DNA of 42,571 bases from Bdellovibrio sp. (lineage in GTDB: Bacteria; Bdellovibrionota; Bdellovibrionia; Bdellovibrionales; Bdellovibrionaceae), in NCBI GenBank assembly GCA_025359945.1, contig JANYDD010000094.1, forward strand, positions 1 through 42,571, read 5' to 3'. Positions 6,312 to 14,661 of the stretch are shown one piece after another; position 1 is the first letter of the stretch; each line of letters opens with the position of its first letter. Made by a program: the position numbers and the translations under genes. The notes under the pieces are model-generated. The model did not search any database. It worked only from the letters and a program-made list of their open reading frames with translations, and was not told where the DNA came from.

Positions 6312-7499
6312 TTAACAACGCAAATTTTTTCCACTTTCGTAGCGAAACTGATTGTGGGCGGCGCACAGGATTTGCAAGTTCTGAAGTTCGTTGTTTCCGC
6401 CGGCGAACTTGGGATGAATGTGATCGACGTTTAGGAATAGGGTCGAGCCACAAACGTTTCCGGTTTGATGGTCCTTGAATTGGCAGCATTGATCCCGAAA
6501 TAGAATTTGTCTTTTCGTTTTTGGCGTTAATGGTTTTACTTTTGGCCAATGGATTGGGTTTGAAGTTTCCGTTACCGCCACCGTGGCGGTGACTTTTGAG
6601 GTTGCAGGCGCAATTGTCGAAGTTGCGGCGTTGAGGTTATTTTTAAATGCCAAGCTGGCGATTTCATCTTTTCGAGTTGCAAAGGATTGTTGCAGAATTA
6701 ATCCCTGCGGTGAATCGGAATGGACGCCTGAACTAATAACTATTTCAGCGTCTTTTTTTAACTGCCGATTTTTGGATTGGCTTTGGGGGTTGTCGGGCGG
6801 CGGGGTTTCCGTGAACGAGCTTTTCCTACAAGCGCTTTCCGGGTGAATTTTTGAAATCTCTTTTTCAGCTGTCACTTTTTGTTTGGGCTCAAACGACTTT
6901 ATCGTTCGCCGAGCCATTTCTAGAATCGTGTTTTTTAGTCCGCCACCGGTTTTGTTAGAAAGAAGACTTTTGGCTTGATTGATTATTTCCATATTTTCTT
7001 TTGAAAAAGTGAGTTCAATTCGAACGGATTCGTCTCGCTGAATTTTATTTTTTTCTTCAACCTCAATCTCCGTGCCAAACTCTTGGGCCAGAATCAAATC
7101 GGTGTTTCGCGAACCTTGATTTTGGATTTTGAAGAGAACTTGCTTTTGAAAATCGACGTCAACAGCAGTTCCATTATTTTTTTTAAGATCACGACAAATT
7201 CTTTGCACCTTCGAAATCTGCCCCAAGTTCAAAGATCCCCCTTCGATTTGCGAAGCCACTTCAGGTATTCGCTGCAGGATCCGAGCGGCATCAATTCTTC
7301 TTTGCGCCGAGCCTTCCGAATACCCAATCCCCCGAACTAAATATTCAAACAAAGACGGAAAGGCCATTTTAAGATAAAGTTTGCGCCGATCAATTTCAGC
7401 AATGTGCGAAACCACTTCTTGAGTCAGCCGTCGTTCTTCGCCCGCCAAAGTTTTAATTTTCAAATGCAGTTCTTGGTTATTTAATTTTGCTAAATCCAT
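6312..7499 (-). CDS. HNH endonuclease with N-terminal helical domain
   Basis: 395 residues. The ATG at 7499 is chosen because GGAG lies 7 bases upstream; the frame is open for 19 codons more without a site. The N-terminal part (MDLAKLNNQELH, then a helical block with SLFEYLVRGIGYSEGSAQRR, about 45-75) resembles the helical domain preceding HNH domains in a multicopy family of predatory and soil bacteria. The middle is a low-complexity linker rich in Ser, Thr and Lys (about 220-330). The C-terminus has Cys residues in CCQFKDHQTGNVCGS, then VDHIHPKFAGG, NLQILCAAHNQFR, giving the H-N-H metal site. Possible roles are DNA repair, restriction or selfish spread; none is shown by context. The linker and neighbouring gene debris suggest a mobile or rapidly evolving locus. 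Confidence 0.8.
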   Translation of the reverse strand: MDLAKLNNQELHLKIKTLAGEERRLTQEVVSHIAEIDRRKLYLKMAFPSLFEYLVRGIGYSEGSAQRRIDAARILQRIPEVASQIEGGSLNLGQISKVQRICRDLKKNNGTAVDVDFQKQVLFKIQNQGSRNTDLILAQEFGTEIEVEEKNKIQRDESVRIELTFSKENMEIINQAKSLLSNKTGGGLKNTILEMARRTIKSFEPKQKVTAEKEISKIHPESACRKSSFTETPPPDNPQSQSKNRQLKKDAEIVISSGVHSDSPQGLILQQSFATRKDEIASLAFKNNLNAATSTIAPATSKVTATVAVTETSNPIHWPKVKPLTPKTKRQILFRDQCCQFKDHQTGNVCGSTLFLNVDHIHPKFAGGNNELQNLQILCAAHNQFRYESGKNLRC

Positions 7500-7814
7500 T
7501 TTATTTCTCCTGTTAGAAAAATAAATATCACGACTTTTAAAACCTAAAAATCGCACGAAAAATAAATCTAAATGAAATTATGAATTGAGAAAATTTGCAT
7601 CATTAAACTTCATAGGCGCAGTCTAAGGACCGTGTGAATTGCCGATGCACATCCGGGATCGAATTTTTTTGCGAACCAATCGCTCTATTCATTTTAATAA
7701 ACCAAAAAAGCCGTCAAGTGAAAATCGATTCAAATGCGCCGTGCTGGTGAAATGTTTTTCGGGTCGAGGAAAAAATTTGAGAGTTTCGGCAATAGAATGC
7801 GATCGCTATTAAAA

Positions 7815-7831
7815 CCTCGGGTTCCCCGAGG
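7815..7831 (-). terminator. GC-rich hairpin, terminator-like on the minus strand
   Basis: CCTCGGG (7815-7821) and CCCGAGG (7825-7831) form a perfect 7-bp stem with a 3-base loop. On the minus strand it is followed by TTTT and then AAT, a weak tract; on the plus strand there is no T run. What transcript it would end is unclear because no minus-strand gene lies between it and 8033. Confidence 0.4.
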
Positions 7832-7965
7832 CTATGGAATCCCCAGGTTGAAAGTTCATTAGCCTGAATGCTTTTTCATTGCTCCTGACTTCGTGGTCCT
7901 AAGCCCAGCTGGGTGTGTTCGCAAAGGGGTATAGTTAAAACGCGGTGTTCACACCGAGATTTACC

Positions 7966-7997
7966 GTATTTTATCGGCTTTAACACCGATAAAATAC
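7966..7997. repeat. 12-bp perfect inverted repeat upstream of the ATPase gene
   Basis: GTATTTTATCGG (7966-7977) and CCGATAAAATAC (7986-7997) are exact reverse complements around an 8-base loop. The site ends 36 bases before the ATG at 8034 and is preceded by a second short palindrome, CGGTG-TTCA-CACCG. Neither is followed by a T-tract. An operator for a dimeric repressor, possibly autoregulatory, or a transcript-stability hairpin are the likely roles. Confidence 0.6.
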
Positions 7998-8033
7998 CTA
8001 CCCTTTTCCTGGGGATCGGGCTATGTTGACTCT

Positions 8034-9167
8034 ATGGACCGAGAGCTTATTTCTGAACTTCGTACGACACTAAAAGATAAAATGGTTCTTCTATCTGGGC
8101 CTCGCCAATCTGGAAAGACGACCTTGTCCAAACAAGTCACAGCCGATTTGGAATATCTAAGCTACGACAATCGTGAAGATCGAAGAAAAATATTGAATCA
8201 GACTTGGGATCGCGACAGAAGCCTTATTATTTTTGACGAAATTCATAAAATGAAAAAATGGAAACTTTGGTTGAAGGGTCTGTATGATACAGAAAAAAAT
8301 AACAAATACTTAGTCACGGGAAGTGCTCGTCTGGAAACGCTCAAAAAAGTGGGTGATTCAATGGCGGGTCGATACTTTCACTACCAGTTATTTCCGTTTG
8401 ATCTTAAGGAGCTTAAAAATTTGAGTTGGAAAACGGTCAGCGAAAACTTTACTGTTTTATTTCGCAACAGTGGCTTTCCCGAGCCCTTTTTGAATGCATC
8501 CGAAGCGTTTTATAAAAAATGGCGTAGAACCCATTTAGATGTCATTTTAAAACAGGATGTGATGTTGTTGGATGGTCTTAAAAGAATCGAAGATGTTTCT
8601 AATCTTGTCGATATGATGACCAGCCGAGTGGGATCGCTAACAAGTTATAAGTCATTGTCCGAAGACTTACAGACCGACGACAAAACAGTTAAGAGATGGT
8701 TTTTATCGTTGGAAAACTCTTATATCTTTTTTAAGATTTTACCCTTTGCTTCAAAACTAAAGAACATGATTAGAAAAGCGCCCAAACACTATTTTTTTGA
8801 CTATCCCAGGGTTGATGATCCAGCGGCACGATTAGAAAATTTTGTCGCGTTTGGTTTGTTTAAAGAAATTCAATTTCGGAATGAAACTCTGGGGGAAAAT
8901 TTCTCTCTCCATTATTTGAAAGACAACAAGCAATTGGAGATCGACTTTCTGATTTGTAAAAACAAGCATCCCCATATGATGATCGAAGTAAAAACAAGTG
9001 ATAGCCAACCTTCGAAAAATTTTGGTTACTTTGTTAAAAAAAATAAAAACCTCTTTAAGGAAGTGAGATGCGTTCAGCTAGTGCAAAACTTGAAAAAGCC
9101 TTTTTCAACGCCTGATGGCATTCAAGTGCAAAACCTTGCTTCATGGATGTCCGAATTAAAATTTTAG
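8034..9167 (+). CDS. AAA_14 / DUF4143 family ATPase
   Basis: 377 residues. Walker A GPRQSGKTT (about 21-29), Walker B LIIFDEIHK (about 63-71) and a sensor-like VTGSARL (about 92-98) define the AAA_14 ATPase domain. The second half, with an R-T-x-L (RTHLDVILKQD) segment near 165 and a C-terminal nuclease-like region (LEIDFLICKNKHPHMMIEVKTS, broken here after FLIC for length), matches the DUF4143 layout. The I-D-F…I-E-V-K residues resemble the PD-(D/E)xK core. Such proteins are abundant, often lie in accessory DNA, and their function is not settled. Lysine-rich, AT-leaning codon use compared with the neighbours and flanking palindromes point to acquisition by transfer. No other gene is co-directional within 350 bases. 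Confidence 0.85.
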   Translation: MDRELISELRTTLKDKMVLLSGPRQSGKTTLSKQVTADLEYLSYDNREDRRKILNQTWDRDRSLIIFDEIHKMKKWKLWLKGLYDTEKNNKYLVTGSARLETLKKVGDSMAGRYFHYQLFPFDLKELKNLSWKTVSENFTVLFRNSGFPEPFLNASEAFYKKWRRTHLDVILKQDVMLLDGLKRIEDVSNLVDMMTSRVGSLTSYKSLSEDLQTDDKTVKRWFLSLENSYIFFKILPFASKLKNMIRKAPKHYFFDYPRVDDPAARLENFVAFGLFKEIQFRNETLGENFSLHYLKDNKQLEIDFLICKNKHPHMMIEVKTSDSQPSKNFGYFVKKNKNLFKEVRCVQLVQNLKKPFSTPDGIQVQNLASWMSELKF

Positions 9168-9204
9168 AATCCCGTGGCAATTAACTAAATGCGTCGAAGC
9201 CCTT

Positions 9205-9224
9205 GGTCTAGCGGAACCTAGACC
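9205..9224 (+). terminator. hairpin downstream of the ATPase gene, possible weak terminator
   Basis: GGTCTAG (9205-9211) and CTAGACC (9218-9224) form a perfect 7-bp stem with a 6-base loop, followed by only TTT. It lies 38 bases after the stop of the ATPase gene. The stem contains one copy of CTTGGTC, a heptamer that recurs at the two sigma-28-type promoters in this window. Confidence 0.35.
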
Positions 9225-9329
9225 TTTGGCCCTGCTTATTCAATAATTAACAAACTCACGAACCCCATTTCTTACGCGAACTAGACGCTCTGCATTCAAA
9301 GTGTAAATCAAAAAAGCTAGACCTTGGTC

Positions 9330-9356
9330 TCAAGTTCTCTGGACCTTCGCCGAGAA
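9330..9356 (+). promoter_or_regulatory. FliA (sigma-28) promoter of the second flagellin
   Basis: TCAAGTTC (9330-9337), an 11-base spacer and GCCGAGAA (9349-9356) match the sigma-28 consensus TAAAGTTT-N11-GCCGATAA in layout and in most bases. Transcription would start near 9363, leaving a leader of about 185 bases before the ATG at 9548. That leader has a GAGTG/CACTC hairpin (9466-9483) and no convincing small ORF. The 15 bases CTTGGTCTCAAGTTC are identical to the promoter before the PilZ gene at 29342. Confidence 0.75.
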
Positions 9357-9547
9357 GTTCCTCAAGCACGTTGGAGATCCGAGAATCTGATCTGGAACCT
9401 CGTTCAGCAGTCACTGACCCGAGTTGTTACCTTTCACCTTTCCGGTTAGTCACGGCAGTTGGGGGAGTGTCTGTCACCACTCTCAAAATTGTTTTGGCAC
9501 CTCCACACAAACATTTTAGGAAAGCCAAACTCAAAAAAGGAGGGTCT

Positions 9548-10375
9548 ATGGGCTTAAGGATCACTACGAACATGCCGTCAATTTCGGCACAAAGGGTTTT
9601 GTCGACTCAGTCGGCACGACTGCAGCACGCAACGCAGGCGTTATCTTCAGGAAGCAGAATTGTGAAAGCTTCTGACGATGCCGCAGGTCTAGCTATTTCG
9701 GAAAGCTTGCGCGGGCAAATCCGAGGTATCGCTATGGCCAGAAACAACGCTTTCAACTCGATCTCGGCCATTCAGGTGTCTGAGGGCGGATTGAATGAAA
9801 TCGCCAACGTTATGATTCGGGTGCGGGAGCTTGGAATTCAAGCAGCATCAGATAATATCGGCGACAAAGAGCGAGTATTTCTTAACTTAGAATCTACCCA
9901 GCTTCTTCAGGAAGCCGATCGTATCGCCAAATCAACGCGATTTGGAGACAAAGTTCTTTTAGATGGTTCCGGCGGAGACATGGAATTCCAAGTGGGAGCT
10001 TTCGCAGGTCCCGAAAACGTCATCAGCTATAACCTAAGCTCTGATGCTAGAGCTGGTACGCTGGGTATCGATGGCATTGATTTAACTGATAAGGGTTCTG
10101 CGCGAGAAGCATTGGCCGTGATCGATGAAGGCTTGAACCAGGTCAGTAAAATGCGCGCCAACTTTGGTGCGATTCAATCACGGTTGGATGCCACAACTAG
10201 TAACTTAGATATTCAGTATGAAAATTTAAATTCAGCGAATTCTAGAATCCGAGACGTTGACATAGCTAAAGAGACTGCCGAAATGGCCTCTGCAAACGTC
10301 CTGCAAAACGCTGCGGTATCTGTGTTGGCCCAAGCCAATCAGTTCCCCAACGTTGCGCTGAAACTGATCAACTGA
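9548..10375 (+). CDS. fliC: flagellin, canonical
   Basis: 275 residues. ATG at 9548 follows AAAAAAGGAGGG with a spacing of about 4-5 bases and gives the standard MGLRITTN start; the longer frame from 9371 only reads leader sequence. The N-terminal D0/D1 part contains the full signature SGSRIVKASDDAAGLAISE (about residues 35-53). The C-terminal part has SRIRDVDIAKETAEMASANV and ends QANQFPNVALKLIN. As in the first flagellin there is no D2/D3 insert, so the sheath-covered short form typical of Bdellovibrio is likely. The gene stands alone between a sigma-28 promoter and a strong terminator, so it is probably a single-gene transcript made by motile attack-phase cells. The two flagellins share overall layout but differ at the D1 signature. 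Confidence 0.93.
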   Translation: MGLRITTNMPSISAQRVLSTQSARLQHATQALSSGSRIVKASDDAAGLAISESLRGQIRGIAMARNNAFNSISAIQVSEGGLNEIANVMIRVRELGIQAASDNIGDKERVFLNLESTQLLQEADRIAKSTRFGDKVLLDGSGGDMEFQVGAFAGPENVISYNLSSDARAGTLGIDGIDLTDKGSAREALAVIDEGLNQVSKMRANFGAIQSRLDATTSNLDIQYENLNSANSRIRDVDIAKETAEMASANVLQNAAVSVLAQANQFPNVALKLIN

Positions 10376-10442
10376 TTTTTTAGATTTATTTTAGGTCGCC
10401 TTCTTTTTTTTCACAGACAGAAGAAGTCGATTCTTAAGCCCG

Positions 10443-10473
10443 CCCTCGAGGAATGGTTCCTCGAGGGTTTTTT
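10443..10473 (+). terminator. strong intrinsic terminator after the flagellin
   Basis: CCCTCGAGGAA (10443-10453), loop TGG, TTCCTCGAGGG (10457-10467): an 11-bp perfect stem followed by six T residues. It is 67 bases after the flagellin stop codon. Confidence 0.92.
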
Positions 10474-10579
10474 CACGTTTGAATGCGACAATTGAACTAA
10501 CGTCAAATATTTGCGGGAATCCCGATGCTATCGAATTTATGAATTCACCGTAAGACTCTGAACTTCGGATGCCGCGCCT

Positions 10580-11065
10580 TTACTGACCCGTGGGAGCGGT
10601 CTCTGAAACTAATTTAGTGCAATTGTGGATCTCGTGTTTGTTCTCGAAATTTATTGGAATGATCAATTTTCCGGATTGTTGTCCCTGGTAAAGACTAGAA
10701 TCCACGTAAAAAAGCTTAGGTGCTTTTATTTGGATCTTTGAGGCGGGATCCAATCCGTAAAAATAAAAATCCTTGTAGACACCACCTCCCGCAATAGGAC
10801 CCGTAGTACTGAAAGAGGCAGGACCTATCTCTGAAACAGGTCTTCGTTTTTTATCGACACCGACAGCTTGTGACTGGTTCAAAAGGTTGATTACTTTCTG
10901 TTGACCGTTCACAAGCTCAATCTGAAAAGACTCTTTAAAAGTTGTTTCGGTCACTTGGATTTTGCAATTGTATCTAAAAGTATCGTCAGCAGCAAAGGCC
11001 GTCGCATTTAATATTCCGCCAAAAATTCCGCAGATTAAAATGGCTTTGGTTAGTTTTTGCTTCAC
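10580..11065 (-). CDS. exported protein of unknown function
   Basis: 161 residues with a typical Sec signal peptide: MKQKLTKAILICGIFGG, then an AFA-ADD cleavage site near residue 25. The mature part of about 136 residues is predicted to be mostly beta, with two Cys (YNCKIQV near the start and HNCTKLV near the end) placed to form one disulfide joining both ends. No family is recognised; a small periplasmic beta-sandwich protein is a reasonable structural guess. Single gene, with its stop facing the flagellin terminator and its start about 130 bases from the nadB stop. Confidence 0.75.
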   Translation of the reverse strand: MKQKLTKAILICGIFGGILNATAFAADDTFRYNCKIQVTETTFKESFQIELVNGQQKVINLLNQSQAVGVDKKRRPVSEIGPASFSTTGPIAGGGVYKDFYFYGLDPASKIQIKAPKLFYVDSSLYQGQQSGKLIIPINFENKHEIHNCTKLVSETAPTGQ

Positions 11066-11192
11066 GATTTGGGCGCTCCAATTCTTTAGTTCAAAGGCAG
11101 AGATTGTTTGTAGCTGACATTGTGAACTTCACCCAAACCAATTTTTTGTTTGCGAATTTTTTTTTTAGATTGGTGAACTTAATGACAGTTAT

Positions 11193-12797
11193 TCAAACCT
11201 TTCGGTGGGGGCTGATCACGGTGTCTTTTCCGGCGGGCAAAGTTTCAGGAAAATCTAAATTAAAATGAATGCCGCGAGACTCATGCCTTTGAAGGGCGCA
11301 CTGGATCGTTAGATCGGCAACCAAAGCGATATTTCTAAGCTCTAAAATGTCGGGGTGAATGGAAAAATTCGAGTAATAATCCCTAACCTCGGCCAAGATA
11401 TTTTGCAGTCGATGGTGGGCCCTTTCCAATCGCTTGTTCGATCGAACAATCCCCACGTAATTCCACATCAGCGTCCGGATTTCGTCCCACATATGGTGAA
11501 TTACAATCATTTCGTCGTCATTTTTCTCGGTCGGGTATTCCCAAGGACTGGCCGGGGTTTTTGATAGAGGGTATTGGTCTTGCTTATCGGTCAGCCACTG
11601 GGCCAAATTATGCGACATCGTCAAGCACTCCAGAAGCGAATTTGAAGCCAATCGATTGGCCCCGTGAAGCCCGGTGCAAGCCGTTTCACCGATGGCAAAT
11701 AGCCTGGGGATCGAGGTCTGGCCCTTTTCGTCAGTGACAATTCCGCCGCACAAATAGTGGGCCGCGGGCACAACCGGGATCGGCTGCACCGACATATCTA
11801 TGCCTAGGCTTAAGCATTTTTGAAAGATAACTGGAAAGCGGGATTCAAGCTCGGTCCTTGAAAGATGGGTCATGCGTAAAAAGACGCAAGGCTGTCCTGA
11901 TTTTTTTATTTCCGCGTCGATGCCTCGGGCGACGATATCTCGTGGGGCTAGTGAACCCATGGGGTGATACTTTTTCATAAAGGACTCGCCCTTGCAGTTG
12001 ATCAGATCGCCGCCCTCGCCGCGAAGAGCTTCGCTGATGAGAAAATTTCGGGCGTTGGGATGATACAAGCACGTCGGGTGAAACTGCATAAATTCTAAAT
12101 TGGCGACGTCAGCACCCGCGCGAAAGGCTGCAGCGATTCCATCCCCCGTGGCACCCGACCAGTTGGAGGTGTACAAGTAGACTTTGCCGGCTCCGCCCGT
12201 GGCCAAAACCGTGAATCGGCTTTGGAAGCTCTTGACCCGATTGGCCACCGAATCAAATATGTAGGCGCCAGAAACCTGCGCCGTACCCAATAAATCGATT
12301 AAAAAGTGCTGGGTCTTGAACTGAATTTTGGGGTTATCTAAACAGCGGGCTAATACGGTTTTATGGATTTCTTGTCCGGTGTGGTCTTCGAAGTGCAAGA
12401 TTCGGCGCGCCGAGTGACCGCCTTCGCGGGTCAAATCAAATTCAAGATCGGGTTTCTTATCAAACCGAACACCCCATTTCACCAAATCCTTGATGCGATC
12501 CGGAGCTTGATAAACCGTGTTCTCGACAACTAGTCGTCGGCAAAGGCCAGCTCCGGCCTGCATCGTGTCATTGATGTGGGATTCGAAACTATCGTCACTA
12601 GAAATCACCGCCGCAATCCCGCCTTGCGCCCACGAAGAATTGGCCGAAGTTAAATGAGGGTCTTTCGTTAAAACCATCACGTGACCTAGCGGCGCCAGTT
12701 TCAAGGCTAAGGAGAGTCCCGCTAACCCCGAGCCAAAAATTAAAAAATCGCAGGTTTCTGTTTCGAATTCTGAATGAGTCGCCATCTGAAAGTTCAT
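11193..12797 (-). CDS. nadB: L-aspartate oxidase
   Basis: 534 residues. FAD-dependent oxidation of L-aspartate to iminoaspartate, first step of de novo NAD synthesis; cytoplasmic. The FAD-binding Rossmann motif FGSGLAGLSLALKLA lies near residues 21-35. The family blocks SSWAQGGIAA (about 54-63), MQFHPTCLYHP (about 237-247) with SEALRGEGG shortly after, and GLHGANRLASNSLLE (about 374-388) are intact; these carry the substrate-binding His and Arg residues. The C-terminal helical domain after about 430 is present, so the protein is full length. nadA and nadC are not in the window. It is divergent from the sensor kinase gene, with about 80 bases between starts. Confidence 0.96.
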   Translation of the reverse strand: MNFQMATHSEFETETCDFLIFGSGLAGLSLALKLAPLGHVMVLTKDPHLTSANSSWAQGGIAAVISSDDSFESHINDTMQAGAGLCRRLVVENTVYQAPDRIKDLVKWGVRFDKKPDLEFDLTREGGHSARRILHFEDHTGQEIHKTVLARCLDNPKIQFKTQHFLIDLLGTAQVSGAYIFDSVANRVKSFQSRFTVLATGGAGKVYLYTSNWSGATGDGIAAAFRAGADVANLEFMQFHPTCLYHPNARNFLISEALRGEGGDLINCKGESFMKKYHPMGSLAPRDIVARGIDAEIKKSGQPCVFLRMTHLSRTELESRFPVIFQKCLSLGIDMSVQPIPVVPAAHYLCGGIVTDEKGQTSIPRLFAIGETACTGLHGANRLASNSLLECLTMSHNLAQWLTDKQDQYPLSKTPASPWEYPTEKNDDEMIVIHHMWDEIRTLMWNYVGIVRSNKRLERAHHRLQNILAEVRDYYSNFSIHPDILELRNIALVADLTIQCALQRHESRGIHFNLDFPETLPAGKDTVISPHRKV

Positions 12798-12876
12798 TTC
12801 ATTCTTTTTTTTATTTGTCCAAGGAGTCTTTCTTGATTCTGCAAAAAGAGTAAAACTACAATGAAAGAGAGGTCCT

Positions 12877-14661
12877 ATGCGTTTGAAATTAGTACTGATT
12901 TATTTGGTCACTCTCTTCGCTTTCTCGGTGGGGGGATACTGGCTATGGGAAAAGCGCACTTTGGAAGAAAAACTTAGGTGGAGCGAACTTCAAATTCAGA
13001 CCCAGGTTCAGCAAATTGAAAGCAGCGTCACGCAAGATTTTGTCCGGCTCGAGGCCTTTTTACTTCAGCAAATTCAGGAATCCCAAAAAACCCCGATGTT
13101 TCCCTTCGAGTCCGTTCAGGTATTTCAAAAAGACGCGCAAGACTGGAAGCGAGTTCGAACCTATGGATCCGATGTAACGCTTTCAATCCCCACTTCTTTT
13201 GTGAATGAAAAAACTAAGACGGGCTTTTATTTAAGCGTCCAGCGGCAGGCACCGTCTTCAGCGCCAGCGGCATCAAGTTCGGCTGCTGACATCAATTACG
13301 CCTACATAACGGTTGATCGCGAATTGGTTTTGTTTCGTCTATCAAACGATCCTTTGACTGGTCATTTGGATCATTTTAAAAACGAGAATTTTTCGCTGCA
13401 GATGGTGAATGAATCTAGATTGATTTTGGCGCATCCCATTCGCGAATATCGGGGTCAACTTCTAAATGCCGCCAGCACTGCGAGCACTTCGCCAGGCGCC
13501 TTTTATCATTCGCAAAAAATTCCGCGAACAAACTTGTCTGTTCAGGCTGTTGGATCCTTTCAGTCTTTGTTTAGGGCTCAGCGCAAAGCCCGTTGGCAGT
13601 GGATTTTTTTAGTTTTGGGTTTGGGTTGTTTGGGTTTGAGTCTGATTTATATTTTTGTTCCCGCGGGCCCAAAGCAAAGTTTAGCGGATGCGAAAACTTT
13701 AGAGCCTCCTCCGGAAGTAAAACCCCTGCCATCCATTGCTGCGCCTACTGCCGATCGTCTAAAAAAGTTCGGCCAACATTTAGAAAAGCCATTGCTCAGT
13801 ATTTTAGCGCAGACCCACCAACTAGAATTTAACACCGAGACCCAAAATAACTCTCAAGCCAGTGCCAAAACAGTGGACACCATCCGAGCCGAATCTAAAA
13901 AAATGCAAAACCTTTTGGAAGCCATCCAGGATCAACCTAGTCAGGACTTTGAAGCTTTTCAAAAAGTAAAGCCTTCGGTTTTGGTGGACCGCGTGTTGAC
14001 CGAGTTCGCTGAAGTTTTTTTGCGGCAAAGAATTCACATCGTTCGAGAATACCATTACTTGGATACACTTTGGCTTAAACCCCGGCCATTTTCGCAAGCT
14101 TTAGAAAAATTAATTCAAAATTCAATCGAGGCTTTGGACACTAAGCTGGATAAAAAAATGAAATTTTCCATTCAAAAATTAGGCGCCGAGATCCAAATTA
14201 TTTTAGAAGATAACGGCGATGGCATCGGCGAACAACAGACCGCCCATATTTTTGACCCTCTGTTTACAACAAAGGCCGGTCCCCAACACGTGGGTTTAGG
14301 TTTGACCCAAGCTCGTAAGTGGATTCAAGAACAGAACGGAAAAATTCAGATTCAATCGCAGAAAAATTTTTTCACTCGGGTTTTGATTTCCATTCCATTA
14401 TTTGAAACTGTACAAAGCCCCGATGTGAATTTGTTTGATGAAAAATCCTTTCAAGAAACCATCAGTATTTTGGACGACGACTCAAAATCCGCAGGCGTTC
14501 AAGTTCGCGAAGCCACAAAACGCACCGAAACTGCAAAAGAAATTTTTGTCAGCCGACGATCTGGTTTAGATTTATTTCCAGTTCAGTTTCGACGTCCAAA
14601 ACCCGCTGCAGCCAAGCCCCCTGAAAATAGGCCCGATCAAAAGCGAGGAAAATACGTATGA
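12877..14661 (+). CDS. membrane sensor histidine kinase
   Basis: 594 residues, first gene of a long plus-strand run. TM1 at about 4-24 (LVLIYLVTLFAFSVGGYWLW), a periplasmic sensor region of about 220 residues, and TM2 at about 243-263 (WIFLVLGLGCLGLSLIYIFV). A dimerisation helix pair has HLEKPLLSI (about 299-307) in the place of the usual H-E-L-R-T-P-L; the His is there but the spacing is one residue short. The ATPase domain is complete: N-box LIQNSIEAL (about 416-424), G1 EDNGDGIG (about 447-454), F-box IFDPLFTTK and G2 HVGLGLT. A proline- and charge-rich tail of 85 residues follows. Stop overlaps the next start (ATGA). The partner is likely the next gene or a distant regulator. Confidence 0.82.
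   Translation: MRLKLVLIYLVTLFAFSVGGYWLWEKRTLEEKLRWSELQIQTQVQQIESSVTQDFVRLEAFLLQQIQESQKTPMFPFESVQVFQKDAQDWKRVRTYGSDVTLSIPTSFVNEKTKTGFYLSVQRQAPSSAPAASSSAADINYAYITVDRELVLFRLSNDPLTGHLDHFKNENFSLQMVNESRLILAHPIREYRGQLLNAASTASTSPGAFYHSQKIPRTNLSVQAVGSFQSLFRAQRKARWQWIFLVLGLGCLGLSLIYIFVPAGPKQSLADAKTLEPPPEVKPLPSIAAPTADRLKKFGQHLEKPLLSILAQTHQLEFNTETQNNSQASAKTVDTIRAESKKMQNLLEAIQDQPSQDFEAFQKVKPSVLVDRVLTEFAEVFLRQRIHIVREYHYLDTLWLKPRPFSQALEKLIQNSIEALDTKLDKKMKFSIQKLGAEIQIILEDNGDGIGEQQTAHIFDPLFTTKAGPQHVGLGLTQARKWIQEQNGKIQIQSQKNFFTRVLISIPLFETVQSPDVNLFDEKSFQETISILDDDSKSAGVQVREATKRTETAKEIFVSRRSGLDLFPVQFRRPKPAAAKPPENRPDQKRGKYV

Larger units (their letters stand above)
7500..8033. other. gene-free region with several hairpins
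   Basis: 534 bases between divergent genes. Besides the hairpins listed separately it contains CGGTG-TTCA-CACCG (7943-7956) and a CCCAGCTGGG palindrome near 7907. It also holds TGCATC/GATGCA separated by about 45 bases (7597-7652). No open frame with a binding site is visible on either strand. The density of palindromes suggests regulatory or transfer-related DNA rather than decayed coding sequence. Confidence 0.5.

Noticed and set aside
6079-6315. Plus-strand frame of 78 residues
   Set aside because: No ribosome binding site, no motif, basic and irregular composition, and it runs into the end of the HNH gene. Probably chance.
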